From Acidobacteriota bacterium (lineage in GTDB: Bacteria > Acidobacteriota > Terriglobia > Acidiferrales > UBA7541), in assembly GCA_003223245.1 (NCBI GenBank), contig QHYI01000121.1:1-64000 (forward strand): DNA of 64,000 nucleotides, read 5' to 3'. The notes beneath the pieces are model-generated. The model was not told where the DNA came from, did not search any database, and was given only the letters and a program-made list of their open reading frames with translations. Shown piece by piece: positions 35,871 through 44,320 of this stretch. The stretch's first letter is position 1; each line of letters begins with the position of its first letter. The translations under genes were made by a program, and so were the position numbers.

Positions 35871-37958
35871 TTATTTTGCTTTGTGCTGCTCAAACCACCC
35901 CGCGACGTACAGCATTTTGGCGATGTGATGGCTGGGGCGGCGGCTGATGCCGTGCGGCTCTTCCGGAACGCGCACCAGCACGGCGTCGATATTCAGCAGC
36001 TTCAGTGCCTCGTAGAACTGCTCCGCTTCGGAAATCGGCGTACGGTAGTCCGCCTCGCCGGTCATTACCATTGTAGGCGTTTTGACTTTGGCGACGAGAT
36101 TGGTCAGCGAGCGCTGCATGTATTGCTCGGTATTGTCCCAGGGGTTTCCGGGGAACCAGTATTGCGTGACCCACGGGATGTCCGAAGTCAACACAAAGCT
36201 GTACCAGTTAATGACTGGATAAAGAGAAGCCGCCGCGCGGAAGCGGTCCGTGTGCTCGATGGTCCAGCAGGTGAGCACGCCACCCCCGCTGCCGCCGGTT
36301 ACAAAAAGATTGTTGGTGTCGATGTAGCCTTTCGCCACGGCCGCGTCGACGCCGCTGTCCAGATCATAGAAGTCGTCGCCAGGATAGCCGTGGTGAATCA
36401 GATTGGCGAACTCTTCGCCGTAGCTCGTGCTGCCGCGCGGGTTGACGTAGAGCACCACATAACCCATCGAGGCCCACACCTGCTTTTCAAAATCGAAGCG
36501 GTCGCCGTAATCCGCGAACGGGCCGCCGTGAATCTCCAGGATGAGCGGGTATTTTTTCGAAGCCTCGAAATCCGGCGGATGCACGATCCAGCCCTGAATC
36601 TTGCGCTTGTCTTTCGATGATTCGAACGAAATTTCTTCCACCTGGCCGGGCTTCTTTTGCGCCAGCAGCTCTTCGTTCAAAGAAGTGAGCACTTTCATCG
36701 CGCCGTTGTTCAGAATGGCGATGTTGCCGGGATCATCCGTGCGGCCGTAGGTCATGGCGATCAGCCCGGTGCGAGCAATCGAAAACGAACCGCCGCCGTA
36801 CGCGCTCGTCGTGGAGGCAAGATGGTCGCTGATTTTCTTGCAGTTCCCATCGTTGGAGCAGAAGCCGATCTTCGTGTCGCCTTGATCGGCGTATTCGAAA
36901 TATACGCCGCTCGTGTCGGGCGCCCATTGCGGATTCTGGATGTCGCGGTCAAGCTTGTCGGAAAGCGAGTGCGAGCCCGTGCCGTCGCGATTCATCAGGT
37001 AGAGCTTCGTCGTTTGGTGGCCTTGCAGGCGATCGTCAAAGCCGGTGTAGGCGATCCATTTTCCATTGGGCGAAACTTCCGGGGAATTGTCCGGGCCTTT
37101 GCGGTTGGTGAGGGCGCGCAGTGCGCCACCCGAGACGCTGAATTCGTACACTTCGGTATCAAAATAGGCGTGATCCGACTCTGGATGGCGATTGGCGGAA
37201 ATAATCAGAAACCTGCCATCGGGAGTCCAATCCGCGCGCGTTGGTCCCCATTCATTGCCGCCATTCGCAAAATTTCCGTTGGTGACTTGCCGCGGTGCGC
37301 CGCCGTCCGCGCTCACAACGAACACCTGCATAAAGCCGGGCTTGAGATAGCCCGCACCGTTGAAGCGATACACGAGGCGATCGTAGGCCTTCGGCGGATC
37401 GGCCCACTTTGCGCCAGCGGGCGGCATCGGCAAATCCGCAAGGTGCGGCCCTTTGCCGGGAACCAGCGCGGAGAAGGAAAGCATCTTCCCATCGGGCGAC
37501 CAGGCCATAGCGTCCGGCGAATCCTCGAGATTGGTGATGCGCGCGGTCTGGCCGGTGTCCATCCAGCGGATGTAAATCTGCGGTTTGCCGTCGGCATCGG
37601 AGAGATAGGCGATGCGCGTACCGTCGGGCGACCAGCGCGGGGAAGAATCGCCGCGGTTGCCCGTGGTCAACGCGCGGTGATCGGTGCCATCGGTGTTGAT
37701 GATCCACAGATTCGAATAGCGTTTGTCGGTCTGCTCGTCGGCAAATCGCCGCACGTAGACAATTTTCTTCCCGTCGGGAGAAACTTGCGGATCCCCGGCC
37801 GTTTGGATCTGAAACTCATCCATGGCCGTGAGCTTGTGCGAAATCTCTTGCGCCCGCAGGAATGGAGCGGAGCAAAGAATCGTTGCCGCCGATGCAGCCA
37901 GAGGAATTGCTACGGTCTGTGTGGCAAGCAAGCGCGCTTTTGATGTCATCGGTTTCAT
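35871..37958 (-). CDS. Exported S9 family peptidase (acylaminoacyl-peptidase type)
   Basis: 695 residues. Signal peptide followed by a TolB-like propeller (GDPQVSPDGKKIVYVRRF, DSSPRWSPDGTRIAYLSDAD, DNSPEVSPNGKWIAYTGFDD). The catalytic domain begins near residue 455 (GWIVHPPDFEASKKYPLIL, IHGGPFADYGDRF). Triad: Ser557 in VTGGSGGGVLT, Asp637 in TGEADYRTPI, His669 in EEPHGISR. It hydrolyses oligopeptides in the periplasm. GAGGAGG lies upstream of the ATG. First gene of an apparent minus-strand cluster with the YVTN protein and the large Oar receptor. Confidence 0.93.
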   Translation of the reverse strand: MKPMTSKARLLATQTVAIPLAASAATILCSAPFLRAQEISHKLTAMDEFQIQTAGDPQVSPDGKKIVYVRRFADEQTDKRYSNLWIINTDGTDHRALTTGNRGDSSPRWSPDGTRIAYLSDADGKPQIYIRWMDTGQTARITNLEDSPDAMAWSPDGKMLSFSALVPGKGPHLADLPMPPAGAKWADPPKAYDRLVYRFNGAGYLKPGFMQVFVVSADGGAPRQVTNGNFANGGNEWGPTRADWTPDGRFLIISANRHPESDHAYFDTEVYEFSVSGGALRALTNRKGPDNSPEVSPNGKWIAYTGFDDRLQGHQTTKLYLMNRDGTGSHSLSDKLDRDIQNPQWAPDTSGVYFEYADQGDTKIGFCSNDGNCKKISDHLASTTSAYGGGSFSIARTGLIAMTYGRTDDPGNIAILNNGAMKVLTSLNEELLAQKKPGQVEEISFESSKDKRKIQGWIVHPPDFEASKKYPLILEIHGGPFADYGDRFDFEKQVWASMGYVVLYVNPRGSTSYGEEFANLIHHGYPGDDFYDLDSGVDAAVAKGYIDTNNLFVTGGSGGGVLTCWTIEHTDRFRAAASLYPVINWYSFVLTSDIPWVTQYWFPGNPWDNTEQYMQRSLTNLVAKVKTPTMVMTGEADYRTPISEAEQFYEALKLLNIDAVLVRVPEEPHGISRRPSHHIAKMLYVAGWFEQHKAK

Positions 37959-38140
37959 CAGAGGAACCTCCTCGCGGAGGCAGAGTTAACAACGCGAATT
38001 TCCTTGTGTCAAGACAGCGCAACCAGAAGAACCAGAAGATGCTCTTAACCCTTGGTTCGGCAGCCTCCCGTTTGTCGTCAAATAACGGATTGTACGGCGC
38101 TGGCATCCATCGATATGCTGTTCCCGGGCGGAATTCTTGT

Positions 38141-38698
38141 ATGAAGAAAACTTCCTACTGCCTGTTTGAAACGGCGCTCGGCACGTGTGGAATCGCGTGG
38201 CGCGAAGCGGCGGATTCTGCTTCTCAACCTGCCGTGACTGCAGTTCAGCTTCCCGAAGCTAGTTCGCAAGCGACGGAATCGCGCATCGCGCGAAAGGCCG
38301 GCTCCAGCCGGCCGGGCGCGCCTCCGCACAACATTGCCGAACTCATCGAGAAAATTCGCAGGCATCTTCACGGAGAAGTACAGGACTTTGGCGACGTCGC
38401 CATTGACTTGAACGGCGTCGCGCCGTTTTTCCGTGAAATTTATGCAGCCGCGCGCGAAATCCCCGCGGGACAAACCCGCACTTATGGCGAAATCGCGAAA
38501 GCCCTAGGGCAGCCCAATGCCACCCAAGAAGTTGGCCTGGCTATGGCAAACAATCCTGTGCCCATCATCATTCCGTGCCACCGGGTTGCGGCTGCTGGCG
38601 GCAAACCCGGAGGATTTTCTGCGCACGGCGGCCGCGCCAGCAAAGCAAAACTCCTGGCCCTCGAAGGGGCACCTGTCAATCTCCAGCTTTTCTCCTGA
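38141..38698 (+). CDS. ogt: Methylated-DNA--protein-cysteine methyltransferase
   Basis: 185 residues. The active-site motif IIIPCHRVAAAGG contains the acceptor Cys146; the DNA-recognition helix lies before it (TRTYGEIAKALGQPNATQEV) and the closing GGFSAHGG...KAKLLALEG behind it. It removes alkyl groups from O6-alkylguanine in one suicidal step. The N-terminal domain (KKTSYCLFETALGTCGIAW) follows the ATG at 38141; an upstream extension of the frame has no family character. The usual RAVG of the recognition region is here QEVGLAMANNP. A MutS-like gene follows after 59 bp, so a shared DNA-repair context is likely. Confidence 0.9.
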   Translation: MKKTSYCLFETALGTCGIAWREAADSASQPAVTAVQLPEASSQATESRIARKAGSSRPGAPPHNIAELIEKIRRHLHGEVQDFGDVAIDLNGVAPFFREIYAAAREIPAGQTRTYGEIAKALGQPNATQEVGLAMANNPVPIIIPCHRVAAAGGKPGGFSAHGGRASKAKLLALEGAPVNLQLFS

Positions 38699-38757
38699 TC
38701 CTCTGCGCAGCGGGAAAGAACGGGTAAACTCTTTCTGTTCTTTTGAGAGCGTGAAGC

Positions 38758-40542
38758 ATGCTCGACCCGCGTCAAGAATACTCGAATCGCCTGGCCTTGC
38801 GGCTGCAGACTCTTGCCGCCAAGGATCGCCTTCACGCAAGAATCGGGAACCTGAAATTGGTTGTTGTGCTGACGGGGATTCTGCTTGCGTATCTGTCTTT
38901 GTCGAAGGATTTGTTTTCTGGATACTGGGTAGTTGCCTTGCTGGGCGTGTATTTGGCTTTGGCGCTGGCGCACGAACTTGTCATTCGTGCGAAAACGCGC
39001 GCGTCGGCCGCAGCAGGCTATTACCGTCAGGGAATTGCACGCATAGAAGACCGCTGGCCTGGAACTGGGCAAAGCGGCGACCGGTTTCGCACCGAAGATC
39101 ATGTTTACGCCGAGGATCTCGACCTTTTTGGCAAAGGCAGCTTGTTCGAGCTGCTTTCGACCGCGCGGCTTCCCATGGGCGAGAATCGCCTGGCGGACTG
39201 GCTGCGACGGCCGTCTCCCAAACCGGTGGTTCTAGCCCGCCAGGAATTGCTTGCGGAACTCCGGGAAAAACTGGATCTTCGGGAAGACTTGGCTATCGCT
39301 GGAGAAAATCTACGTGTTCGTTTAGATCCGGAATCCTTGATAGGTTGGGCCGAGCGCGCGCCTGAACTTCCTGGAAGCGTTTGGCGGGGCGTTGTCCTTG
39401 CGTTGGCGATGGCGGCGATAGCGACGGGCGTCTACTACTTTCTGACCTCGATCGTCTGGCCTGTGCTTCTCGTGCTGGTACTCGAAGGATTCCTTCGTTG
39501 GCGATTGCGAAAAAAGGCCAAAGCCGTGATTGAGGGAGTTTCTTGCAACGCCGAGGGCTTGGTCCTTTTTTCGAGCATTCTGGAACTCTTCGAAAAAGAA
39601 CCGTTCACTTCCTCTGAGCTGCAGAAACTCTGTCGACCGCTCAAGCAGAGCCCCATGCCGGCGTCCCCAGTGATTCGACGATTGGCGCGTATCGTCTACT
39701 GGATAGATGCGCGGCACAGCCTGCTGGCGCACCTCGTTGATCTTCCCTTCCTCTACACTCTCCAGGTTGCATTCGCCGCCGAAGCTTGGCGCCGGCGCTG
39801 GGGCGCCAGGATGCGCGCTTGGGTTGACATTACGGCGGAAATGGAGGCTTTGCTCTCTCTAGCAACCTATTCGTTCGAACATCCTGCCGACCCGTTTCCG
39901 GAGCTCGCCGAAGAATCGTCTTTAGCCTTCATCGGAGAGGACCTCGGGCACCCCCTCATCCCTAACGCCAAGTGCGTACGAAACAGCGTGCGCCTCGACC
40001 GGGACACGCGCGTGATGCTGGTGAGCGGTTCGAACATGTCTGGAAAGAGCACGTTGCTTCGCACCATGGGCATCAATGCGGTCCTGGCCATGGCCGGCGC
40101 GCCCATCCGGGGAAAAACGCTTCGTCTTTCGCCGCTCTCTGTGGGCACAAGCATTCGCAGAACCGATTCTCTCAAACAAGGCCGCTCTGGCTTTTACACC
40201 GAGATCCTGCAGATTCGCCGGGTGTGCAAACTCGCCGTCAATTCGACGGCCCTCTTGTTTCTTTTCGATGAGTTGTTGGAAGGAACGAATAGCAAGGATC
40301 GCAGAATCGGGGCTGAGGGCTTGTTGAAGACCTTATTGAATCGGCGTGCGATTGGTGTCGTTACGACGCACGATCTGGCCCTGACCGAAATCACCGTTTC
40401 CGCTAACGGTCTGGTGCGCAACATGCACTTCGAAGATCAGGTCAAAGACGGGAAAATGCATTTCGACTATCGCTTGCGGGAGGGACTTATCGCCAAGAGC
40501 AACGCTTTGGAGCTAATGCGCCTTATGGGCTTCGAAATCTAG
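38758..40542 (+). CDS. Membrane-anchored MutS-like ATPase
   Basis: 594 residues. The C-terminal third is a MutS domain V ATPase: Walker A LVSGSNMSGKSTLLRTMG (about residues 421-438), Walker B LFLFDELLEGTNSKDR and the ABC-like THDLALTE. The clamp/lever region (about 270-400) is present in reduced form. The mismatch-binding domain I is missing. Instead there are two predicted helices near the N-terminus (LVVVLTGILLAYLSL, YWVVALLGVYLALALAHEL) and two around residues 215-250. Such MutS-related proteins are known but uncharacterised; membrane anchoring argues against classical mismatch repair. Located 59 bp behind ogt. Confidence 0.85.
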   Translation: MLDPRQEYSNRLALRLQTLAAKDRLHARIGNLKLVVVLTGILLAYLSLSKDLFSGYWVVALLGVYLALALAHELVIRAKTRASAAAGYYRQGIARIEDRWPGTGQSGDRFRTEDHVYAEDLDLFGKGSLFELLSTARLPMGENRLADWLRRPSPKPVVLARQELLAELREKLDLREDLAIAGENLRVRLDPESLIGWAERAPELPGSVWRGVVLALAMAAIATGVYYFLTSIVWPVLLVLVLEGFLRWRLRKKAKAVIEGVSCNAEGLVLFSSILELFEKEPFTSSELQKLCRPLKQSPMPASPVIRRLARIVYWIDARHSLLAHLVDLPFLYTLQVAFAAEAWRRRWGARMRAWVDITAEMEALLSLATYSFEHPADPFPELAEESSLAFIGEDLGHPLIPNAKCVRNSVRLDRDTRVMLVSGSNMSGKSTLLRTMGINAVLAMAGAPIRGKTLRLSPLSVGTSIRRTDSLKQGRSGFYTEILQIRRVCKLAVNSTALLFLFDELLEGTNSKDRRIGAEGLLKTLLNRRAIGVVTTHDLALTEITVSANGLVRNMHFEDQVKDGKMHFDYRLREGLIAKSNALELMRLMGFEI

Positions 40543-40583
40543 CGCGTTATGGTGGTCAAGAGGAATGCGGAAGGGTCACTGCT

Positions 40584-42374
40584 TCACGGCACGAGGGGAA
40601 GAATCAGCGCCGAGGGATGCGCCTTGTCGTGATAAATCACGTTTGTCGCTTTGATCATGCGCGTGGCGCGCGCTTGCTCTTCGCCGGTGTTCAGGTTGCG
40701 GTCAAAGCGCGGGAAATTGCTGCTGGAAACCTCCAGCCGCAGCTTGTGCCCCGCAAGAAACACGTTACTCGTGGCCCACAAATCCACGTTGGTGTGATAG
40801 GTCTCGCCAGGATTGGCCAGCTCCGGTTTTTCCTGTGAATTGCGATAGCGAAGCCGCAGGATGCCCTCGGCCAAGTTTTGCGCGAATCCATTGGGCCACA
40901 CATCCACGAGCTTTCCCGTAAAATCCGTGTCGACCGCCGAGGTGCTCACGTAGAGGTCCAGGGAAACCGGCCCGGTCACTTCGGTATCTCTCGCGAACGC
41001 CGCCGTGGTGTATACCAACACGTCCTGGCGTTCTTCCGCGGGGCGCTGATCCTGCGGACCGATTCCCGTTGGCAAAGCCTGGCAGCATAGGGGGCCGCCA
41101 ATTGTCGGCACGGCATCGCTCGGATCGTAAACGTACTGGTCGGCCTTTTCCTCACTCGGCACCGTACCATTGAGCGAGCCATTTCCGCTCAAGGTGTTCG
41201 CGGATCCCGCCGAGTGCAGGTAATAACGCGTGTTTCTCGCGCGCGCCAGCGGCCAGTCGTCTTCCTCGCGCCACTCATTTTTCCCCATGACGAAAATCCT
41301 TACCGACTTCTCTTTCTCGACCCCATTGGCCTCGCCTTTCAGCAGCCAGTCGTACCAGCGCAGCATCACCTCTTCGTCATCCAATTGCAGTTTTTCTCCA
41401 AAGTCCACGGCGCCGACTTTCCTGCCGCCTCCGGAATGTCCACCAACCGCAACCTCCAGTCTTTGCCCCCTTCTGGCCTCTTCCGTGCCTGCTTCGCTTT
41501 TCAGCCGAATGTAATTGCGCAGCGTTCCGCCCAGAAAAATGTCATACCACGCGCCAATGCCGAACACTGGCACCTGGATGTCTGCGTAATGGTCCTCAAT
41601 TGAAATCGGCTTCCAATAATTGTCGTAGTTCGGATGCGCCAGCCAGTCTGTGAAATAGGGCGCGATCCCCGCTGCAGAAGGCGCTTCGAGCACCGGGTAG
41701 GAAACCAGCGGCAATACTTTGCTTCCCTCCAGAGCGTTCATGCCCTTCTCCGCGCGCCGCCGCATCGTATCCAGCGCTAATCCGCTGGACCACGACTCGT
41801 TGAACCACTGCTCGAACGCGCCCCCTTGATAAGTCCAGCCATCGTGATAATTCGAAGCCGTCACCGTGGGGCAAATTCCCTTCAGATGTGGCGGTTTGGA
41901 AATCGCGGCGAGGTATTGCGTCGCGCCCACGTACGACCCGCCAAACATTCCCACTTTCCCGTTCGAATAGGAAAGCGCCGCCGCCCACTCCACGGTGTCG
42001 TGGCCATCCAGCGATTCGTTCTTGAACGGGTACCATTCGCCCTCTGAAGTGAACCGCCCGCGCACGTCCTGCGCGACCACCACGTAGCCATGCTCCGCGG
42101 CCCGCAGTCCAACATTCATGATCCCCTGCTTGTCGTAGGGAGTTCTTACGAGCAACACCGGGAATTTCCCGTCGGCTTTCGGCCGGTAGATATCCGCACG
42201 CAACGTCACGCCATCGCGCATCTTGGCCTCGACGTTTCGTTGCACCGTCACTTCGTATTTCTCGCTGTCCGCGCGGCTTACCGGCAGGAACAGCGACGCA
42301 ACCACAGCAAAAAAGAGAGCAACCAGAACTGCCTGCGCTGCTTTTCTTGAGATTCTTCGGTTCGTTCGGTTCAT
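40584..42374 (-). CDS. Exported CocE/NonD family hydrolase (X-Pro peptidase type)
   Basis: 596 residues: signal peptide (AAQAVLVALFFAVVASLFL), alpha/beta-hydrolase S15 domain (TLRADIYRPKADGKFPVLLV, VAQDVRGRFTSEGEWYPF) with the nucleophile Ser in MFGGSYVGATQYLA, and the C-terminal jelly-roll domain of this family (TGPVSLDLYVSTSAVDTDF to TNVIYHDKAHPSALILPLVP), which supplies the late His region. Family members cleave X-Pro dipeptides, cocaine-type esters or glutaryl-cephalosporins; here a peptidase or esterase in the periplasm. GGGGGAG precedes the ATG. Converges with the MutS-like gene. Confidence 0.9.
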   Translation of the reverse strand: MNRTNRRISRKAAQAVLVALFFAVVASLFLPVSRADSEKYEVTVQRNVEAKMRDGVTLRADIYRPKADGKFPVLLVRTPYDKQGIMNVGLRAAEHGYVVVAQDVRGRFTSEGEWYPFKNESLDGHDTVEWAAALSYSNGKVGMFGGSYVGATQYLAAISKPPHLKGICPTVTASNYHDGWTYQGGAFEQWFNESWSSGLALDTMRRRAEKGMNALEGSKVLPLVSYPVLEAPSAAGIAPYFTDWLAHPNYDNYWKPISIEDHYADIQVPVFGIGAWYDIFLGGTLRNYIRLKSEAGTEEARRGQRLEVAVGGHSGGGRKVGAVDFGEKLQLDDEEVMLRWYDWLLKGEANGVEKEKSVRIFVMGKNEWREEDDWPLARARNTRYYLHSAGSANTLSGNGSLNGTVPSEEKADQYVYDPSDAVPTIGGPLCCQALPTGIGPQDQRPAEERQDVLVYTTAAFARDTEVTGPVSLDLYVSTSAVDTDFTGKLVDVWPNGFAQNLAEGILRLRYRNSQEKPELANPGETYHTNVDLWATSNVFLAGHKLRLEVSSSNFPRFDRNLNTGEEQARATRMIKATNVIYHDKAHPSALILPLVP

Positions 42375-42869
42375 AAATCTCCCCCGCGCATCTCGACGTT
42401 TTTCAGCAGGTTTTGCAGCCTAGGTCCTATCCTACGCTCTGTCAAGACGCGCTCATGCGCTTGTCAAAGCCATTTAGAAATGTCCCCTTTCTTACCCCAT
42501 TAGAAATGTCCCCTTTTTTGTGTTCTGGTTCTTGGCTCTTTTTCTTTCCCGTAAGAGCTCATGCGGCGCGCTCATGCGGTGCAATCCTTCCTTGCCACAA
42601 AAAGGTTCCTAAATTTAACAAAGTTACCGTCTTTTGTTTTCCCGGACAAAGGCCCGTTCCCTGGCTAGTTCCGCCTCTTCGCCGTTTGAGGCTCCGCTCA
42701 GAATCTTTCTAGAAACGTTTAAGGTGATTCTTTCCCGGCCGCTTCGTCTTTCCCAACAGTCCCGGATCGAGGTTCAACCGCTCCTTGAGCAGCCTCCGGT
42801 TGACGGCCATCAGGAGTCACGCGAGGAAAGCGGTCTGTGGTGAGTTACACGTCCGGGCGGGAGACTCAC
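42375..42869. other. 495-bp gap with IS-end-like repeats
   Basis: Contains the exact 17-bp direct repeat listed at 42474-42516 and three copies of GCTCATGCG (about 42451, 42557, 42569). No gene recognised. The last 20 bases include GGGAG, the ribosome-binding site for the next gene. Confidence 0.4.
42474..42516. repeat. Two exact 17-bp direct repeats (IS-end-like)
   Basis: TTAGAAATGTCCCCTTT occurs at 42474-42490 and 42500-42516, 9 bp apart. From memory, this type of sequence resembles terminal multiple repeats of IS21-like or IS481-like elements; no transposase is present, so it would be an IS scar. Confidence 0.5.
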
Positions 42870-43772
42870 ATGTACACCGCTCGCAGGAGCGTTCCGGCCG
42901 TCGTTGGTCTTTTTGCCGCGAGCTTTTGCAGTTTGCCTATGTTTTCGCAATCGACACGGTTCCTTAGCGCGGAAGCACAGCGCTTTCCTTCGCCGGGCCT
43001 TTCTCTGTCCGCCAACCCCTGCTCAGACAATGCGCATCGCGATGTAGATGCACTTCCTAAAGAAGCGTGGCAGACCGATAGCCCGTTCTCATCCTGCAAT
43101 CGTCCAGTTCGGAAAGCATCGGCCGATCTGCCCGCTGCCCCCTGCAATCCATCTACTCAGGAGACCACTCCGTGCTCAGCCTCCAGTGACCCTGTTCGCG
43201 ATGACCTGAAGGCCAGGGGGAAGCAAGGTCAAGTGATTCTTCGCGCCCGCGACAAAGTCCTCGAGATTTTGCAAACCGAGAACGCTTGCACGGCCTGGTA
43301 TCGCACCAAGGATCCCGATCCCGCCTTTACGTTTCGGACCGTCACCTATGCGCTCGACCGCGACGGCAATGCTTTTGTCCGGAAGACCCAGGAAAGCGGT
43401 GGCATCGCGCTGATCCACAACCCGTACGTCGCAAGCGTCCTGCAAGGCCAAGGTTGGAACGCCACGGTCACCATCAACGTGAACGGCGCCTTTTTCTTCC
43501 CGGCGGCAAATATGCTAGACGATCATTCCGAAGGCGGACCTTTAACTGTTGAAGGAACGCGTCTCATCCAGGTCGGACCTTATGCTGGCGGCACTTTTCG
43601 CGCCCAAGTCCTCGCGCTTCTCCACGAATTTGGCCACGTGATTGATCTTCTCCCGGAGGATCATGACGACCACGACGGCAAATCCAGGCAAAACACTTTC
43701 GCCGTGCTGCGCGCTTGCCGCGCCGAAGTGGAGTCCAAGGAACGGCCGCGCACCTTTCTGGTTTCTCGCTGA
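42870..43772 (+). CDS. Exported protein with C-terminal HEFGH metal motif
   Basis: 300 residues: signal peptide (YTARRSVPAVVGLFAASF), a Cys/Ser/Pro-rich variable region to about residue 110, then a folded domain: QVILRARDKVLEILQTENAC, FRTVTYALDRDGNAFVRKT, WNATVTINVNGAFFFPAAN and FRAQVLALLHEFGHVIDLLP. HEFGH fits the zincin HExxH consensus; a third ligand could be in the following acidic/His-rich EDHDDHDGKSRQNT. ATG 42870 has GGGAG 8 bp upstream and begins the signal peptide. Similar acidobacterial proteins are hypothetical; protease activity is inferred from one motif only. Confidence 0.65.
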   Translation: MYTARRSVPAVVGLFAASFCSLPMFSQSTRFLSAEAQRFPSPGLSLSANPCSDNAHRDVDALPKEAWQTDSPFSSCNRPVRKASADLPAAPCNPSTQETTPCSASSDPVRDDLKARGKQGQVILRARDKVLEILQTENACTAWYRTKDPDPAFTFRTVTYALDRDGNAFVRKTQESGGIALIHNPYVASVLQGQGWNATVTINVNGAFFFPAANMLDDHSEGGPLTVEGTRLIQVGPYAGGTFRAQVLALLHEFGHVIDLLPEDHDDHDGKSRQNTFAVLRACRAEVESKERPRTFLVSR

Positions 43773-43828
43773 CGCACCACCACGATTCTCCGAGCAAATG
43801 CACTGCCGCCAGCCTCTCGGAGTGACCG

Positions 43829-44125
43829 CTAAGACTCTTTTGCAGCGCGGTGCGTAAGGAAGTTTCTGAGCAAGGCAAAGACGGCGTAATAAAACGCCGC
43901 GTTACTCAGAATCGCGATGCGCAGGAACCAGCCAAACGTCCAGGCCAGCGAGCCTTGGGTATCCGGCATAATCAGCTCGGCGATTTTCAAGCCCGGGGAA
44001 AGCAAAACCAGCAGCGGCACGGGGATCAGCGGTTCCAAGGGCACCGCGACCGCCAAGGCCAGAAATCCCGCCAGCAGTCCCAGCCCCAGGAAAAGCAGGT
44101 TGCGCAATAGCCGCTTTTGCCGCAT
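43829..44125 (-). CDS. Small membrane protein of unknown function
   Basis: 98 residues with three hydrophobic segments (LLFLGLGLLAGFLALAVAV, LIPVPLLVLLSPGLKIAEL, RIAILSNAAFYYAVFALL) and a basic N-terminus (RQKRLLRN), which predicts N-in topology. No family recognised. It lies between two plus-strand genes and overlaps neither. Confidence 0.55.
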   Translation of the reverse strand: MRQKRLLRNLLFLGLGLLAGFLALAVAVPLEPLIPVPLLVLLSPGLKIAELIMPDTQGSLAWTFGWFLRIAILSNAAFYYAVFALLRNFLTHRAAKES

Positions 44126-44320
44126 GGCATCATTCTAATGCGGTTCGCTGTGCTTCACCCGGAGAAATCCGGCAGGTTGCCCGACAACAAAAGGCTCGGA
44201 TTCGGACACTCAGATGAATGTGCCGGGTCCGGAAAAAACCGCGTGTAAACGATTCCTCTCCGCCCGCTAACCTTCCTGTGGGAAGATGAGTCTTTAAATT
44301 TGTGACCTCTGGGAAGCCCC

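Noticed and set aside
36657-37943. Open frame of 428 codons on the plus strand
   Set aside because: It lies entirely opposite the S9 peptidase gene; its translation is Arg/Gly/Val-rich with no motif. It is a shadow of GC-rich coding DNA.
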